From positions 6,326,501 through 6,390,500 of the forward strand of contig JAKNDB010000087.1 of assembly GCA_024305405.1 (NCBI GenBank): a DNA stretch of 64,000 nt, given 5' to 3'. The DNA comes from Dirofilaria immitis. Taxonomy: Eukaryota > Nematoda > Chromadorea > Rhabditida > Onchocercidae. The first letter of the stretch is position 1. Every line of letters starts with the position of its first letter. Shown piece by piece: positions 14,401-29,400 of the stretch. The position numbers and the translations under genes are program-made. Below the pieces are notes generated by a model that saw only the letters and a program-made list of their open reading frames with translations, was not told where the DNA came from and made no database searches.

Positions 14401-17400
14401 TGGTCAAACCACAATCAACGTAGTTCCATTATCATTATTATTGTCAACACACTAGTGCAACTCCTATGAACATTTTCAGAAACAACATAATTATTAGTTG
14501 ATGACTTTGATTAATGCCATATTATCGTTATCACAAACACAAGTATCCACACTGTACATATTCTGCATGCATACTATAATTCTATCTTCAAAATTTCTCC
14601 AATTGTTGTGATAGTATTGTCCGGTATCATTTATACTGTCATTGTTATCACTACCTTCTCGATCTTATTAGAAATTAATTTTCACTTCATTAATAACCAT
14701 AATGCTTTCATCAGCACTAGAAAGCATACAAAATTAACAAAGATTTTGAAGTATCAAAAGAATGGAAATAAACTCTTGGGTTGTTTTAAAATTCGATCAG
14801 CAATCAGAATGATTAAAAGAAATAGTTTAAAGCTAATTTTGAAGATGAAAATAAAAGAAAAGCTATGATATTGTCGCAAAAATATGTAAATTTCTTTTCC
14901 ATTACTAATTCAATCAGAGTAAATTACGAAATTAAAAATGATGATTTTAGTAAATTCAACTTTTTACATAATTTTGAGAAATGAAATTCTAATCACATAA
15001 TAAAAATTTCTTTTGCTAAGCAATCGTAGAGGTTATAGCCCGCAAAATATAGTTTTTTGTTTTGCAAAATTGATCTCAAAATAATTAATCAAAGATTTGC
15101 CAATTTCCTTTTCGATCGTTTTCCTTAAAAAAAGCGAGAAAATGCAAATGAAAACAAGTTTTGAAAGCGAAACATTATGATTTTCAAATGCGAATTAATT
15201 GAAAATTTTATAAATTAATAGAGGAAAAAAGAATATCATGAATAAAAATCAAGGCTTATATTTGGTGAATAATCTTAAATATTATGGTTTTGTCGAAAAT
15301 CAACAATTTCTTATTTTTCTGCATGTATAGCTATTTTTCAATATTTTATATTTTGTAAGTTTATTCTAAGTTTAAAATTAAAGATTTTAGAAAGAAGAAA
15401 AATTTGGCAATTGAATACAAGCAAAAATAATACTTTTTATTTGAAAGATTGCCAATGCTTTAGTTACAATGAACTGAATGAAAAAAATCTTTCCTACGTT
15501 CTACATACACGGGAAAGTTCAAAGTATGTTGAAGGTATTAATTTAACTTCAACAATTAGATTTTTCTACGCTTTGTGATTGGATTACAATTCCTGGAGAA
15601 ATTTAATGACATCAATTGCTTATGCAACATCAAGGAGTTAAAAAGACGATCAAAGAGAATGTCTTATTTAGAAAAAAATTATATTGGATGATTTCTTTAT
15701 CTTTAAGAGAAAGAGTTATTCTTGGGAAAAATTCAAAATTTAGCTCTCGAAAAAATCCCGTTCTCTTTTCCTTTTTTTTTGAACAGCGTCTATAAACTTC
15801 GCATGAAATTCTGCATTGTTTAAAACATTCTTCTTATTTTGCAATGGTTCAAATTTCTGACTTATTAAACCCATCGAAAAATTGAAATTTTTTTTTTTGA
15901 TAAATTTGCAAATATTCTATTCAGTCTAAATTTTAAGAGATCATTCGCGTAATCCAAAGACATCACTGCAATTTAAATATAATTGTCGCCAACTTTTCAA
16001 AAATAAGAGATTTCGATCGTTTTGATTTTCTTCTTTTGATATCTTATTCAATGCTTATTTAACTTTTAAATCATTTTGATTTAGTTTAAATCCATTTATT
16101 TGCCTCTTAAATTAATCTTATAAAATTGAAAATGATTAAAACAGAACAGTTTACCCAATATATCCTTCAATACTATTTATACAAGGTATATTCATATCAC
16201 TAAGTATTCATGTCATTAGAGATGAAAGAAAAATTTCAATTGATTCTCACTCACTTTACATTTTTTTTTATGATTAGAATAATTTTGCAAGCTATTAAAA
16301 ATGATTCTAATCAATTAGCAGAAAATTTTACATTTTTTTATACTTATAAAAAAATTTATCGATGTTAGAATTTTTCCTTCTATAAGATAAGATCTAATGA
16401 TAATAATATTTTTGAGATTAATGCTAATATTTGGAAACTTTCAAATCCTCAAAAATGCGGATCAAATATTAATAATTCGACATATATTTGTCAATCTTTT
16501 TGTACTACGAACTTGGAAATATCATTTATGTTTTTCTCGATATCGAAGAACTTCACAGCGATTGCATTACTTTTAGGAAAAATCGATAATTGAACTTAAT
16601 CTACAACAATTTGCTAACTTTGAAAGTGCACACATATCTCTCGGCATTGCCAATTTATTCAATGTGCAACATTAGCGCATTTAAAGTCAAATTTGTATTT
16701 CATATTATAAGATATCAATTGTATTTGTCTATTGTAGCAATACAACTAAAAATTTCAGATTCATTGAATATTTTCAGATTCATTGAAGATGTACTTCTCG
16801 TTTAATCCAGTAATCATTTCGATGTTGGTACACTTTTCCTAGGTTTAGTTCAATTCTGAAACATTTCCGAATCCATGTTTTGATTCATTCCACTGTCAAA
16901 TCTCGACTGTTGGAGTAATATATGATCTAAATCAATCACTTACAATCAATGACAAGGAAGTATCTGCCAGCCATATCAAGCATATTTATTTATTTCAAAT
17001 CACATTACAGTCTTGATCATAGGTTGTCATAATATCGTCTCTATTTCAATATTATTGAATATTCCTTAACATTCAAACAAAATTAAGAATTAATTCCAAT
17101 ATAAACACTGATATTTCTTCAAAATCTTATTAGCACTAAACATTAACGATTTAAATTCTTGTCAAAATTAGTGTAAAATTAATATTTCCTTAAATTCAAT
17201 TAAGTCATATGCAATGATATCTGAAATTTATAATATAGCAATTGTTTTTAATTTATCAGCGGAAATTGAAAGAAGACGCCCATGATTTTAAAAATCTTGA
17301 GATGGATTTATTATTTCGAAACAATTTTTATCCAAATTTGAATGGAAGAAAAAGGTTTGCAGAATGTCAACAGGATGGATTTTAAAACTCTAATCGCATT

Positions 17401-17521
17401 TATTTCTTTCTAGCTTTTAACATATGTCACAACGGTTCCAAACTCATCACCGGAATGTCATATGCTTTCCTGAAAAAGTTTGGATAATACCATTGGTGTA
17501 ATTGATAAATTGAAACGCCAC

Positions 17522-17576
17522 CGGTGTTGATATTGAAAAATTTGTGAATAATCTTAAAATTCAATATCAACGTCAC
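17522..17576. repeat. Imperfect inverted repeat (hairpin)
   Basis: TTGATATTGAA at 17527-17537 is matched by its exact reverse complement at 17560-17570. Outer flanks CCGGTG and CGTCACC extend the pairing with a small bulge. The loop is about 22 bp. It may be a MITE remnant or a chance hairpin in AT-rich DNA. Confidence 0.5.
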
Positions 17577-19145
17577 CAGATATGTCACTTTATTTAAAAC
17601 TGTTAGTTAAAATTCACCTGTCGAAATATTCTTTTCAGTTTTATTCGAGTGATTTAGAATTTTGAAACTTTATTTGAGTGTCACTTATTCTAAAATTTAA
17701 GCATGTATCTCAGATAAGATACTAATCATTTTTATTATTCGTTTACTTATTGCTAAAAACTCATATGTTTCCTATTACTTTTCATATAATAAATAACATT
17801 CGTTAAACATCACTGCAACTTTAAGGATCCAAATTTATGTAATTTAATAACATTTATTGTGAATTCAGTGACCAACAATATTTACAATAGCTAATAAGCA
17901 CATGCAATTAACAGAAGATATCCTAAAAACTGCGTTTGAATAGAACATACATTATTTCAGAAAGAATCCAAGAAACTCCAAAGTAATTTTAGAAATTTTC
18001 TCAAAGTTTCAAACAATAAATAGTTTATTTACGCTCCTTTTAAAACTAATACAGTTATATACTTTAAGAGACCATTCAATCTACAATTGGCTTTCAAGCC
18101 ATGGCAGAATTATTGCCAAATCTTGTTTTAATGCGCAATTATCTCAATCTGTTATCAACATTTCTACCAATTCATATTTCTCAAAAAGTGCGCACAAAAA
18201 AGTTCTCAAAACAAAAGTAGTTTACGTATTTGCTCTTATTAACACTTAGTTCTAACATTAAAATCTTTTATGGGAAAAATTCAAATCTGATCCTTTGATA
18301 TGTGCGATTTAAATTTACTTTGCAATGAAGTGAATAGTGAAATCACTAGCGATGTTTGGAAAAGGGTCGACAAGTTGGCCATATCAATTTCGGTCGCAAT
18401 TCCTTCGTTTTATTACAATTTCGACTTGAGAATGAAACTGATCAGGAAAATCTTATTCTTTCAATCGAAGATGAAAGCTATCAGATGTGGATTGATAACA
18501 CAAGTCATTCATAAGCCTAAATGATAAGCAAATATCACGGCATCTTTGATTACATAAAAATTAATATGCCCGGCAACAAATATAGTTGAATAGCACAGAA
18601 ATTAATCAGTATAATTCTGATATTCCATTTTTCTACTGGACTATTAGTAAATGAAATCGCAATTATTCTAAAATTTCGTAATTGAAAGATTTTTCAAAAG
18701 GTAGCAATGATGTAGCAATAACTACGACAAGATAGTCAGATAGGCGCAAGCAGTTGTTGAAGGTTGGTTCGGTTGATGACTAATTTTATTGTAATCTATC
18801 GAAATACTCATATTTTTCTAATTTGAATTTGAAAAATAAAGTAGTGTATTACAAATAATATTAGTTTTAAAGAAATCGTATGCAAAAGATCGAATAAAAA
18901 TAATCTAAGTAATGAAACAAATATCTTTAAAAACTAAAAGTGATGTTTTGAAATTGTCTTAAAAATTGAAAAACATTGAATTAGTAAAATAAATTAGAAA
19001 TTTTAACTCCCATACATTTTGTAATTCATGAAATTGTGCATTTTCTATTCATTACGTCTTATTTCTGATCAGTGTTATCACATAATTGAAGAAAAAGAAC
19101 AGTTGATGCAGAATGATTGAGATAAACGATTAAATGTTGGGAGTG

Positions 19146-19185
19146 AAGCCGAAGTAGAATTCATCAAGCCGAAGTAGAATTCATC
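19146..19185. repeat. 20 bp perfect tandem duplication
   Basis: AAGCCGAAGTAGAATTCATC occurs twice in direct succession in intergenic DNA, downstream of the aldo-keto reductase gene. It looks like a recent replication-slippage duplication. Confidence 0.9.
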
Positions 19186-19992
19186 AACCACTTCTACCGA
19201 GAGCATTTAACAATATCAGAAGCAAATATAATTTCAGATATCTTGCCAACTCAGAATTTGTCTCATGTTGTTTTTCTTACATTAAAATTAGGCATAATTT
19301 CACCCTATACTGGGGAAAGAAAACTTATTTCCCTCATAAATCGAGTTACATACGCAGTAGAACTTTTCTAAGCCCTGAAACTAATAATTTTTTTTCAGTC
19401 CTGCTATAATTCTTAGATTGGTTAGTCGACTTAAATTTTAAACCGTTTTTCTTGAACTAGCCGACTAAATAATATTCTATCATATCTTCTCAAATCATTC
19501 AAGAGTTATACCAATATTTTACTAAAATACATATATTCAGGTGAAATATAAATACTTATTTTATTAATATTTTCCTTTATCAACTTTAATATTAAAACAA
19601 AGGAGGGTTTGACTGTTCGAACACATATAATATTCAATAACTAATAAGTTAAAGAAAAAAACGCACAAAACTTTGAAACACTTGATAATTTAAATTTTAG
19701 AATAAGATTGGAAAAAAATACAGGAATGCTTAAAAACAAAACAAATAAATTAAGTAAATATAAAACGAAAAACAATGATACACATCTATGTGATTAAAAT
19801 TATTTGATTTCTAACAACTTAATAACACAGCAGTTTTCTCAACTCTGTTCTCTTCCAAAAGTGAATGGAAAATATTCAATTATTTTATTTTGATATATAT
19901 TTCCTCCCACATCTCAATTTTAAGAAATTTTGGATACATAAAAATTGATCAGAATTTAAATCTGTAAAAGCATCGAATTTAGACTTGAAAAA

Positions 19993-22021
19993 CTACTCAA
20001 TTCTAATCAATATATTCTCTTCCTTTAATTTCTTAATCATCGTAATTTTTTCTAAAATTATTTCAGTATTCTTCATTGAACGGGAAAAAGGATGGTCTTT
20101 ATCTCTTAAAAGATCTAAAATACGCCAGTTTCTATCCAAGCCGTTAATCAGTGCCATTTCTTCGGCGCTGAGTTCAAAGTCGAAAATGTTGATGTTTTCA
20201 ATAATCCTTTTCTCAGTTACCGATTTTGGGATAACGACCAGTCCACGTTGGATACCCCATCGTAATACTATCTGAAAATGACTCAAAAAATAATTTTTCT
20301 AAGTCCGTTGAAATATTTCGGTGGCTATGTATTTTAATGTTCGAATTAAGCTTATTCATATTTTAATTTCTCAATCTAAGACTAGAAGAAACCTAAATTG
20401 ACAAATCAGTTAGTTGAAAATACGCATAATGCTAAAATACAGAACCGGTTCATAAAAATTTGTTTATTCCAAAACTTCTAGATAATCATCTTAAATCAAT
20501 TAGGCATTTTCTTTAGTCTTCGACTTAAGTAATGACAAGGGATTTAAATATCAAAATATACTTAAACTAAAATCTTTTTTACAATAACCATACTTTCTGC
20601 ATCAATTTGGGTCACCAGAAAAAACATTCTAATCACCAAGGAAGACGATTAAAATAAAATTTCCTACCTGTGCAGCTGACTTGTGATGCATTTCCGCAAA
20701 CTTAAGAATGACGGGATCATCAAGTAAAACAGCATCTGTTGATTTTCTGAATGGCATCGCTGGATTGGCCAGTGGACTATATGCAGTCATCACTATTCCA
20801 TGCTCTTGACAGAAATTGTGTAATTTGCGTTGTTGGAAATATGGATGAAGTTCGACCTGAATTTCTCTCAGTATTCTATATTATTAACAAATTATTATGA
20901 ATTTCCATTCCCAAGCAATACGATGACTTGAGATCTACGACTTCATGTTTGAAATCCTCTTGAAATCATACGTTGGATATCATTTGCCAATTCCCTCGGA
21001 AAAAAAAAGATTTTTAACTAGCCTGCAAAACATCCGGTTTGATGGTGCAGTTGTTGATTACTCGTAGAATCTGTTTGTGATTAAAATTTGACAATCCTAT
21101 AGAACGGATTTTTCCCAATCTCACATATTCCTCCATAGCGCGCCATGTATCCAAATAATCGATATTGGAATACTTAAATTTTTCACTATCCGGCCTCTAT
21201 AAATATCTTGCATTTGGTTTCTGAATCGCTGATTTAGCTATATATATGTTTTTTAAGAACTGAAACGAAGAATTGGATATTTCGAGATTAATATTGTAAT
21301 ATATTTTTAAAATGTCGAAGTAACGAAAAAAATGCCTATATGTGTTAGTTACAATTACTTTGCTGTTTATTAGTCATGTTTGTTTTATGATTATTTTGTA
21401 CTTATTCATATAAGAAGTTATAAAACAATCTCTAGCTAAGCAGTATTGCACTAGATTTAGTAATTTAACTATTTCACAGAATCGAGAAGTTAGAATAAAC
21501 CTTGGGAAAAAGTTCACCACTTTCTTCATATCCTTGTGGCCAGTGGATAAGACATAAGTCCAGATAATGAAGACGAAGCTCATTTAATAACATATCTATA
21601 CTCTTCTTGGCCATTTCATATGAATGAAAAGTATTCCATATTTTCGAAGTGACAAATATATCATCACGCTAAAACTTCTATAAAATAATTTAAATCAGTG
21701 CTTTAGTGCACATTGGAGTAAGTCTGGGAAAGAAAACGTAAGAGAAAATTATATTTTTAGGCGTAAAATTTGTAAAATCATAAAAATTTTCTCTACAACT
21801 ATTCCTACCTTAACATTTCCCTTTTCGAAAGCCTCCGAAAGTGCTTTACCCACTTCGACCTGATTTTGATATACATGTGCACAATCGATATGTCGGTAAC
21901 CGTTATTGAGAGCGATTTTAACTGCATTTCCAACTTGACCGGGCTGCGAAAGCCAAGTCCCGAGACCAACATATGGAATGTAATGTCCTGAATTTAATCT
22001 AACCACGGATGCCATAGTCAC
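19993..22021 (-). CDS. Aldo-keto reductase (AKR superfamily), five exons
   Basis: NADPH-dependent carbonyl reductase of about 340 residues, cytosolic by family. Exons on the minus strand: 22021-21809, 21668-21501, 21196-21023, 20856-20668 and 20271-19993, all joining in phase 0. The catalytic tetrad is complete: Asp46 and Tyr51 in HIDCAHVYQNQ, Lys80 in FVTSKIW, His113 in LCLIHWP. Each sits exactly three residues beyond its position in human aldose reductase. The cofactor loop IPKSVTEKRIIEN lies in the last exon. The intron after exon 3 appears to be GC-AG: LQ joins VELHPYF, matching the family motif. The C-terminus after DKDHPF is longer than usual and Lys/Ile-rich. The start could be Met1 (22021) or Met3 (22015). 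The frame is unbroken, including an intact A6. Substrate cannot be predicted. It is divergent from the coiled-coil gene. Confidence 0.92.
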
Positions 22022-23493
22022 CTATACAAAACAAACACCATGGATGAAAGTCAGAAATAAATTCCGAATTAAAAATTATTAAATGGTTGAAAATTATGCA
22101 ATAGGAAAATACGAAATATGTGTCGCTTTTTGACTTGCTGATAAAAATTTGTTCCTGCAACTACCGCCCCTTTTCGTATATCAACAGTAGCAGTATTAGA
22201 TGTATTTCAACGATCAATCGATCCATCGATTAGCAGCAACAGCGTCGATAACGTTATTTTTTTAACAAACTTTTTATTTTCTTACACAAGATCAGGCTCA
22301 TCAAGATCCTCGTCACTCATTCCTGACCTTTGTCGCTTTTATCATCAATTTTTTATCGATCCTCAAAAGAGTCTTTCTGAAGATAGCTTTCTATCTTCGT
22401 TTTCTTTCAACGTAAAACTTCCTTCCATCATTTCCGCTTTATTATCAATCAGCCTTTCCACTTGCGTCTACGGTATGTACTCCCTGATTCTTTGAATCCT
22501 TGCTATCTCCCAAACTGCGCAGCAATTGCCTTTATAATACAGTACGTCATATCCAATTCAGCTCTTAACTATCAAAAAGCCATCTTCTCAATAATTTCCA
22601 TAATATTTCCAAAGATTATCACTATTAATACATCACTCCAACCTTTACCAGAGTAAAAAGATTGCAATAAGGTGAACTTGGCATTGCTCCAATTAATATA
22701 AGAGTATAGCCATCTGACTTCTCTTATGTATTTCATTTTTATAAATATGAACCACCTGCTCTCTCTGAGCTTCTGCTTTTCTCTTTCCCTCTGTTAAATG
22801 CAGTTTCTTTTCTATCAAGCTTCATTTTATTCTGCTCATTTGTTTGTGGTTCATCCTGTATGATTTCTATAGAGCTTATCATTTCTCTAATATTTTCACT
22901 TAAATTACAGTTAATTTGCAAATATGATTACTTTTTATTTAACTATACTCGTAAGAAATGATTCATAAAATGAAGTTCAAGGGTTTTTTTTTTTTTTTAA
23001 ACAATTCGATTTGATAACATCAGTAGGTTGTATATTATCATAACAGAGCTTTTCGAATCTAGCATAAACAACTGAATTATGGTCCCTTTAATCCTCCTTT
23101 TCTATGATTTCAATACTGTAAATATACTATTCATATTACATTATCAATCACCATTAATTTATAAAGTAATCTTTTATTAATACATTGATTATTATCGCTT
23201 GATAAGAAAGAAGAGAATGTCCCTACAATGGCAGTTCAGTAAGGTCCATCAAGATCGAAACAATAAAACTCATAAGTCAAGAAGTAAGGAATCCGAATGA
23301 ATAAATTCCATCTTATGATAAATTTGTGTGACTTTTAATTGCTCTGAATGTTTGTATATTCTTTGAAACTTGAAAACTTGTCATCTTGTTCCAGAGGTGC
23401 TGTCAAGTATACTATTATTAAAAAGTAAAGAAAATAGTTTCCTCTTTACTTGGTTTATTAACTCTAACGTGCATCACGGCATAGCATGATAGC
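22022..23493. promoter_or_regulatory. Divergent intergenic region between AKR and coiled-coil genes
   Basis: About 1.5 kb separates two start codons pointing away from each other, so both promoters should lie here. I see pyrimidine-rich stretches and a T-run near 22985, but no element I can name. No supportable coding exon is present. Confidence 0.4.
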
Positions 23494-26400
23494 ATGGAAG
23501 CAACATTAACCACCTGTCCACAATGTGTGACCTACAACGAAGCATTGAATAACAACGTAGAGGAAATTAAGGTATCGGAATTCAAACTTGAGTCGAGACC
23601 TTATTTAATCCAACTTCCATTATTTGATTTAGCTCTGCTGCTGAAAAGTCGAATTGCTAAAATCTTGTAAATTTACAAAAATCAATTCCTTCTTATAAGC
23701 TTTTGAGAATAAATCTTTCTATTTCAAGAAATAAATGAACTTCAACCGGAAATTCGAAACTATTAAATATTTTAATGCAATAATATATTTTTATTGCACA
23801 TGAAAGAATTTGCTGAAGAATTTCCTTGTGCCGAAGGTAATTCATCCATCAAGGTGGGAATTTCGCTTTGAACTTTTTGATTTTCAGATAGATCTTATAA
23901 AATTACAGATTCTGCAAGAACATATTCTAAAATTGACCTATAAACTACAAGATGAAAGCAGGATAAAGGAAGAAATACAGGAGCACCTGAACGACAAGCT
24001 GATGAGACTAAATGATTACGCCATTAAAGTTAGAGTCAGTACCTCTATTTCAGCCTTACGCTTCATCACTTCTATTTAATTACCTCTTAATTTAGTTGAT
24101 TTAATCTTTATCTAAAGCAATCAATTTTTTTCTTCACTATAGTTCATTCTGTTTCATCTTTCTGTTAAAATCCGAATTTTTTTCGGACAAAAAATTAAGG
24201 GAATGTCGTAAATAGTGGAGGTGCGCTAACTTTAAATTAAGGAAGTCGATTGGGAAAGGTTCCTCTCTAATACAAATAAGAAATTTGCCTTTTAAACTTC
24301 TTCTGTGATGAAAAATTGAGACTGAAGGATTGTCTTTGCGATGCTTAACTGAGAGATAGCCATTGATTAAAAATTCCCATCAATTTAAATATTGTCAAAA
24401 CTCTGACAGTTGAAGCAAAATTCGAACGACAGAAGCAAAAATATACTGTCTGGATAGAATTATTATGCATTCATATCAGTTTTATTAATATAGAGTTAGA
24501 ATTTTCAAATCTATTAAAATATTTCAAAATTCCAGGTCTTCAGTTTTATTTAGTATTCGAATTCCATATTGTTATTACGGAACTATAATATACAATTCTA
24601 GAATCCATTTTATAGTGTCTTGAAGAACAGCTGCAGTCAGCAACTGATCGTCGTCCGATCGATGAACTTTCTCGTGCTGAGGTTGACGGTATCATTGGTC
24701 GAGATCTGGAAAACATTCATTCACAACTAATCGAAAAGGTTAATGAAACAAATTATTTAAAATTTTTCACATGTAAAGGATCTCAGCAAGAATTTTAGTA
24801 TGGATAAGAGTAATTAATTCAAACGCTTTCTACACCATTTACGACTTCCTAAACAGAAGAAAAGAAGTCCATTGTCCCTTTGAATAGACAATGTTATGCT
24901 TAATAAAATTGAATAAATTTTAATTTGAAAGAAATACAACTTCTAATTATTAATTTCTATGCTTCAGAAAGAATTGACAGTAGGCTTTTCCAGGATATGA
25001 AAATAATGGAATTGAATGATACGGTGTTTGAAAAAGAAAGACATATTATTGAATTGCAAGAAATGTGTCGTGAACAGAGAGAACTTGTGCGAGCAAAAAC
25101 TAAAGCTTTTCTTATCATACAGCAAAAACTACTGGTATTTTCAAATTCGTAAAAAGATGAGAAATTTATGATAATCATTTTAAAAAATATTATCGTATCA
25201 GAGTTGATTTATAGATTTATTATGAAACAATGGATGATTTTAGAATGACAAAAATCATGTAGATTGAACATAAAGGAGGTTAAATTCCGCCATTTTTTTA
25301 CATTCATAATCATACTTTTCTATTCTGTGAAAGACTATGAAATTTTTCGCCACAAAACAACAATATTTTCATAAAAAAACTTTTTCTGTTTTCTTCCATG
25401 GATTCTAGATTTTAGGATTTAGAAACGCGAACGACTCGAGAAGATTCGACAGAGACCGAAGAGGCATATACTTTTGAATCGACATTTAGTTCATTATCTT
25501 TGGTACAGCAACCACATGAAGAGCAACATTATCAACGTGATTCCTTCTCACCTGGATATGCTGTTGTACAATTCAAATTAGGTTAGTGATGGAAATTTCG
25601 ATTTGTTTGGAATAGATAGACAGAGTAAATCAGTCCCTGCTTTTCCTTTACTTCCCGGAGTAGGAGTGATAACGTTCCGCTTCCCAATATAGAATCAAGC
25701 AGCTGAAATGTGTGATATCTATCGTCATGGTAAGAAACACTAGATAAATCTTATTAGCAAGTGTACCTGGTCCAGTTTACGATGCTTCAAATATTCACCG
25801 CCAAAGATTTTTAATATTGTAGGAATTTTTCACGTGGAAATTTCAGAAACAAATAGATTCCAAGTTTTTAATTTGTGATGAAAGATGATAAGACTAACTT
25901 AAAGAGATAAGGTATTTGAATAAGATTTTATTCAGGTAGCTCAGGTTCACCTCCACCAGTTGATCCAAGTGATGAATGTATTGAAGATGAATGTAATTCA
26001 ATAACCCAAAGTAACGGCAATATACAGGATGACTTTGATGGTGACGATGGAATCAGTGCATCCTCTTTATATAAGAAGAAGCAAAGGAAGAAAGTGACTT
26101 TCGATTTGCCACCTCGTAAGGAGTTCAAGAATGGTAAACTTTCGTTTAAGCTAAAGAGTTTAATTCCCAAGAATGTTTAAAATTGAAACTTTCACGACCT
26201 AAAGTTTATGACCCATTTCAGATAATGGCCAAAAAGAAGGCGATATTACGCAAGCAATCATTGATGTAACAACTGAAAATGACCAGTTACGAAAAACGAT
26301 TCAGGAAATGGAAAAATGTGCCATTGAATCACAGAACCATGAAATACAGGTTATTTATTTTCCAAATTCTCTCAACTTTCTTGCAATAATTCGAAAGTCT

Positions 26401-29400
26401 TCGAAAAGCTGAGGCTTATATTTCGCTGTATTGTGTTCCGTACCGTCGGATTGTCCAATGGGCCAAGGCTGTTTCATTTTCTGTTGGTGCGTATTTTCAG
26501 CTTATGTTTTGACTTTGCGGATATTCAAATTTCATAATTGTTTTGATAATTATAGGTAGTGGTTTTTATCTTCCAAAATGTCAATTGCGTTTTTTGCTTT
26601 CCGATCTTTTTCATTATTATATCACTGATCTTTATAAAGTTTTATAGTGTATTGTTAGGGTGCAATTTAGTATATTGAAAGGATACAATTTAAATAATTT
26701 ATTGAATTTTCGATCTGCATTCATTTCATTATTTTAATTATTAAATAAATCATTGATTACTTAGGTTTTCAATTTTTTGTTGAGTAAAATTGAGTTTGGA
26801 GACATATTATTACTCATATGATTTTCAACAGGGACATAGTTTTCAGCTTCAAATACAATTAGATGAAATACAAAGGGATAGTCAGAACCAAATCCTGAAA
26901 GTTCGTGCTTCTATGCAGGGAAAAATTCGTGATTTGGAAGATAGAATTACTGCAATGAACACAGAACAGACCGATAAGGTTACTTCTTGTAAACTTCTGC
27001 GGAGTTTTAAAGCTTTATAGATGATATAATAATTTGATGGCAATGCTTGAAGTCTCAGTTTCATTAAACATACAATATTTCCGAAGTCAAATATTGAAAT
27101 TAATAGCCAGCATATTTTAGGTTGAGCATTTGAATGTGAGCATTGAAACGCTTAGAGCGGATCGTGAATGGATACTGGAAGAAAATGCTCGCTTATTGAA
27201 ACTTCTTGGTTCTTATAAGTACTCTTTAAAATTAGCAGACGAAATTTCTTTAAATGATTTCTCTAACCAAGAATTTATATATAGATTAGGCAAAATGTAA
27301 TTACCTTATAGTAATATATAATTCTAAATATTACATCTCAATTTCAGAATGAAATTTTATAGACAATATATCTTTTCATTTATGATTTTTTCCATTTGTT
27401 TTTACTAAAGAAACTTACCCCTCCAGTAGGTTTTTTACGTGTTAAATAAATTGCAGAGAAAAACTGAACGATACATGGGAAGCATTAGATACAAGACAAG
27501 AAGAAAGCAAGAAACTTCGTTCAAAGTTGGATGACGATCGAGCTTTGATTGTTCAATTAGCTGATGATTTAGAAGAGGCACAACAAATGGCGAATATTCT
27601 ACTTGAGCAAAAAATTTCCGTTCTTGATGATGTTGGACGATTGAAGGGTTATAACTTTGCCATGATTGCAGTTTAATAAATTAAGATCTTAACAGAGTAG
27701 AAATTATCAAATTTTCTTTCTGTTATATTTTCAATTATAGCGAATTAACATTCGACTTTTTACAGAAGCTTTAGAAGCTCAAGACCAATACATCGAATTA
27801 CTGGAGAAAGATACAAAGATATACGAAGAGCATGTCGGTTTGTTAAGAGATTCATTGGGTGCATCAAAAGCGGAGCGAAGAGCACTGATAAGAGCGAAGG
27901 CTTATGAAACAAAACTGAAGGCCTTGGAGCAAGAAAAAGAACAAATGAATCGAAGAAGCAATGGTAAGCTGAATTTTTATGCTATTGATTTTCTAAAAGT
28001 GCACTAAGTAATTCTTAAAACAGAAAAAGATTTATAAAGGGAATAAATTTTCTGAAGGCTAAATGAAGATAGTCGTTTTTCTTCAGTTATTTGCGTATAG
28101 AAATATTCATTCATTTCGAAAAACATCGTTTGAAAATTGGATCAATTCACATTAGAATTTTCATGATTGAAAATTGGGAAATCTTAAGAATTTTCGGTTT
28201 TTGCGACGAAGAGAGAAATAATTTAAATGTCTGAAGATTTAGGATTTGATTTCTAATACCACATTAATCCGAATATCTTGCGAAATATTCTAATCTGTTT
28301 TGGCTATGTTTAACGTTGTCGCTCGTTTTTGATGAAAAATCTTGAATAACAGGGATACTTTTACCCCATTAATTTTCTATTTCCAAACGAATAAAAAGTA
28401 AAAATTCAAGCCTTTATCCAAATGTTCATCAGAAGCATATAGGATGTGAAGCAAAAATATTCGATATATAGTACAGTTAGCAAAAAATAAGGAGTCTCGT
28501 ACTGTATATACGTCGTTATAAAAATTAGTGATAGTTACTGTAATTTTCTACGACCACTTTTGTTAATTTTTTCATGAACCGAGTGTAACTCTTCAGAAAA
28601 ATTTCATATTTAAAAAAAAAATTTATATTAAATTCAAAGAAACTGTAGAACGAGAATATGTAAAACTATATCGCGCGAAACACTGATATAGAACATAATA
28701 GTATTTAGTTAGTAATTAAATTTAAAATTAAATTTAAATAACTGGGTAGAAATGAATAAGCAGGCAAGGACAGAAATGAGAAAAATTGGATCTCATTAAG
28801 CAAATAATTTTTCTTACAGCATCATTTTCAAAATATTAAACAATGGAAATTTTTCACTTTCACTTAAATTTTTAGTATAAAAAATGAATCGTTTCTTTCA
28901 AGTCTTTGAAAATTGATTAGAAATGTTTCCATGTTCAATTCATGAAAAACATGACAAATTGTATTTGCTGAAGATAATTATAAAATCAGAAAAAATTTCA
29001 GCAACAGAACTAAGAATAAAAGTCAAAGAGCTTTTAAATCGATAATATTTTTGATATAAGAATCGTAAATTGGGTAATAAATAACTGAAGAGACAATAAG
29101 TAAAAGTTACTGCTTAAACACCGGTACTATAGAATTTTTCACTACCACCAGAAACAGTTCCTATGTAACTCGTAGTAGTTTGACTTCTTGAAGTACCGCA
29201 TTCCTCATTATCTCTACTGTCAATATCACCTATTTTCCCAAATGACCTGTAACAACGATAATCCCGATTGAACGATGGTTCTTTTCCATCCGAATAGTTG
29301 ATCTGGAATATTTTTCAAAAACTGAAATCCTAACTTTATAATTTCACTACATAATTTTATGAAGAAATATCCCATGACTTTCTTCGATCTCTATTCAGTG

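Larger units (their letters stand above)
4521..19992. other. 15 kb region without a supportable gene
   Basis: I read both strands and found only short, AT-driven open frames with no recognisable domain, no exon series in consistent phase and no transposon coding region. Notable contents are annotated separately: an odd open pair near 5-5.6 kb, a short diverged repeat pair near 8.3-8.5 kb, a hairpin near 17.5 kb and a 20 bp duplication at 19146. The stretch may hold regulatory DNA, or the 5' end of the FAM89-like gene just above 4520. Confidence 0.6.

Noticed and set aside
14608..14868. 86-codon plus-strand open frame
   Set aside because: Ile/Lys-rich translation of simple AT-rich sequence next to TCAT/TTATCA low-complexity DNA, with no neighbours in phase.
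18300..18524. 74-codon plus-strand open frame with a fairly protein-like sequence
   Set aside because: No similarity recognised, no splice partners and no clear promoter or polyadenylation context.
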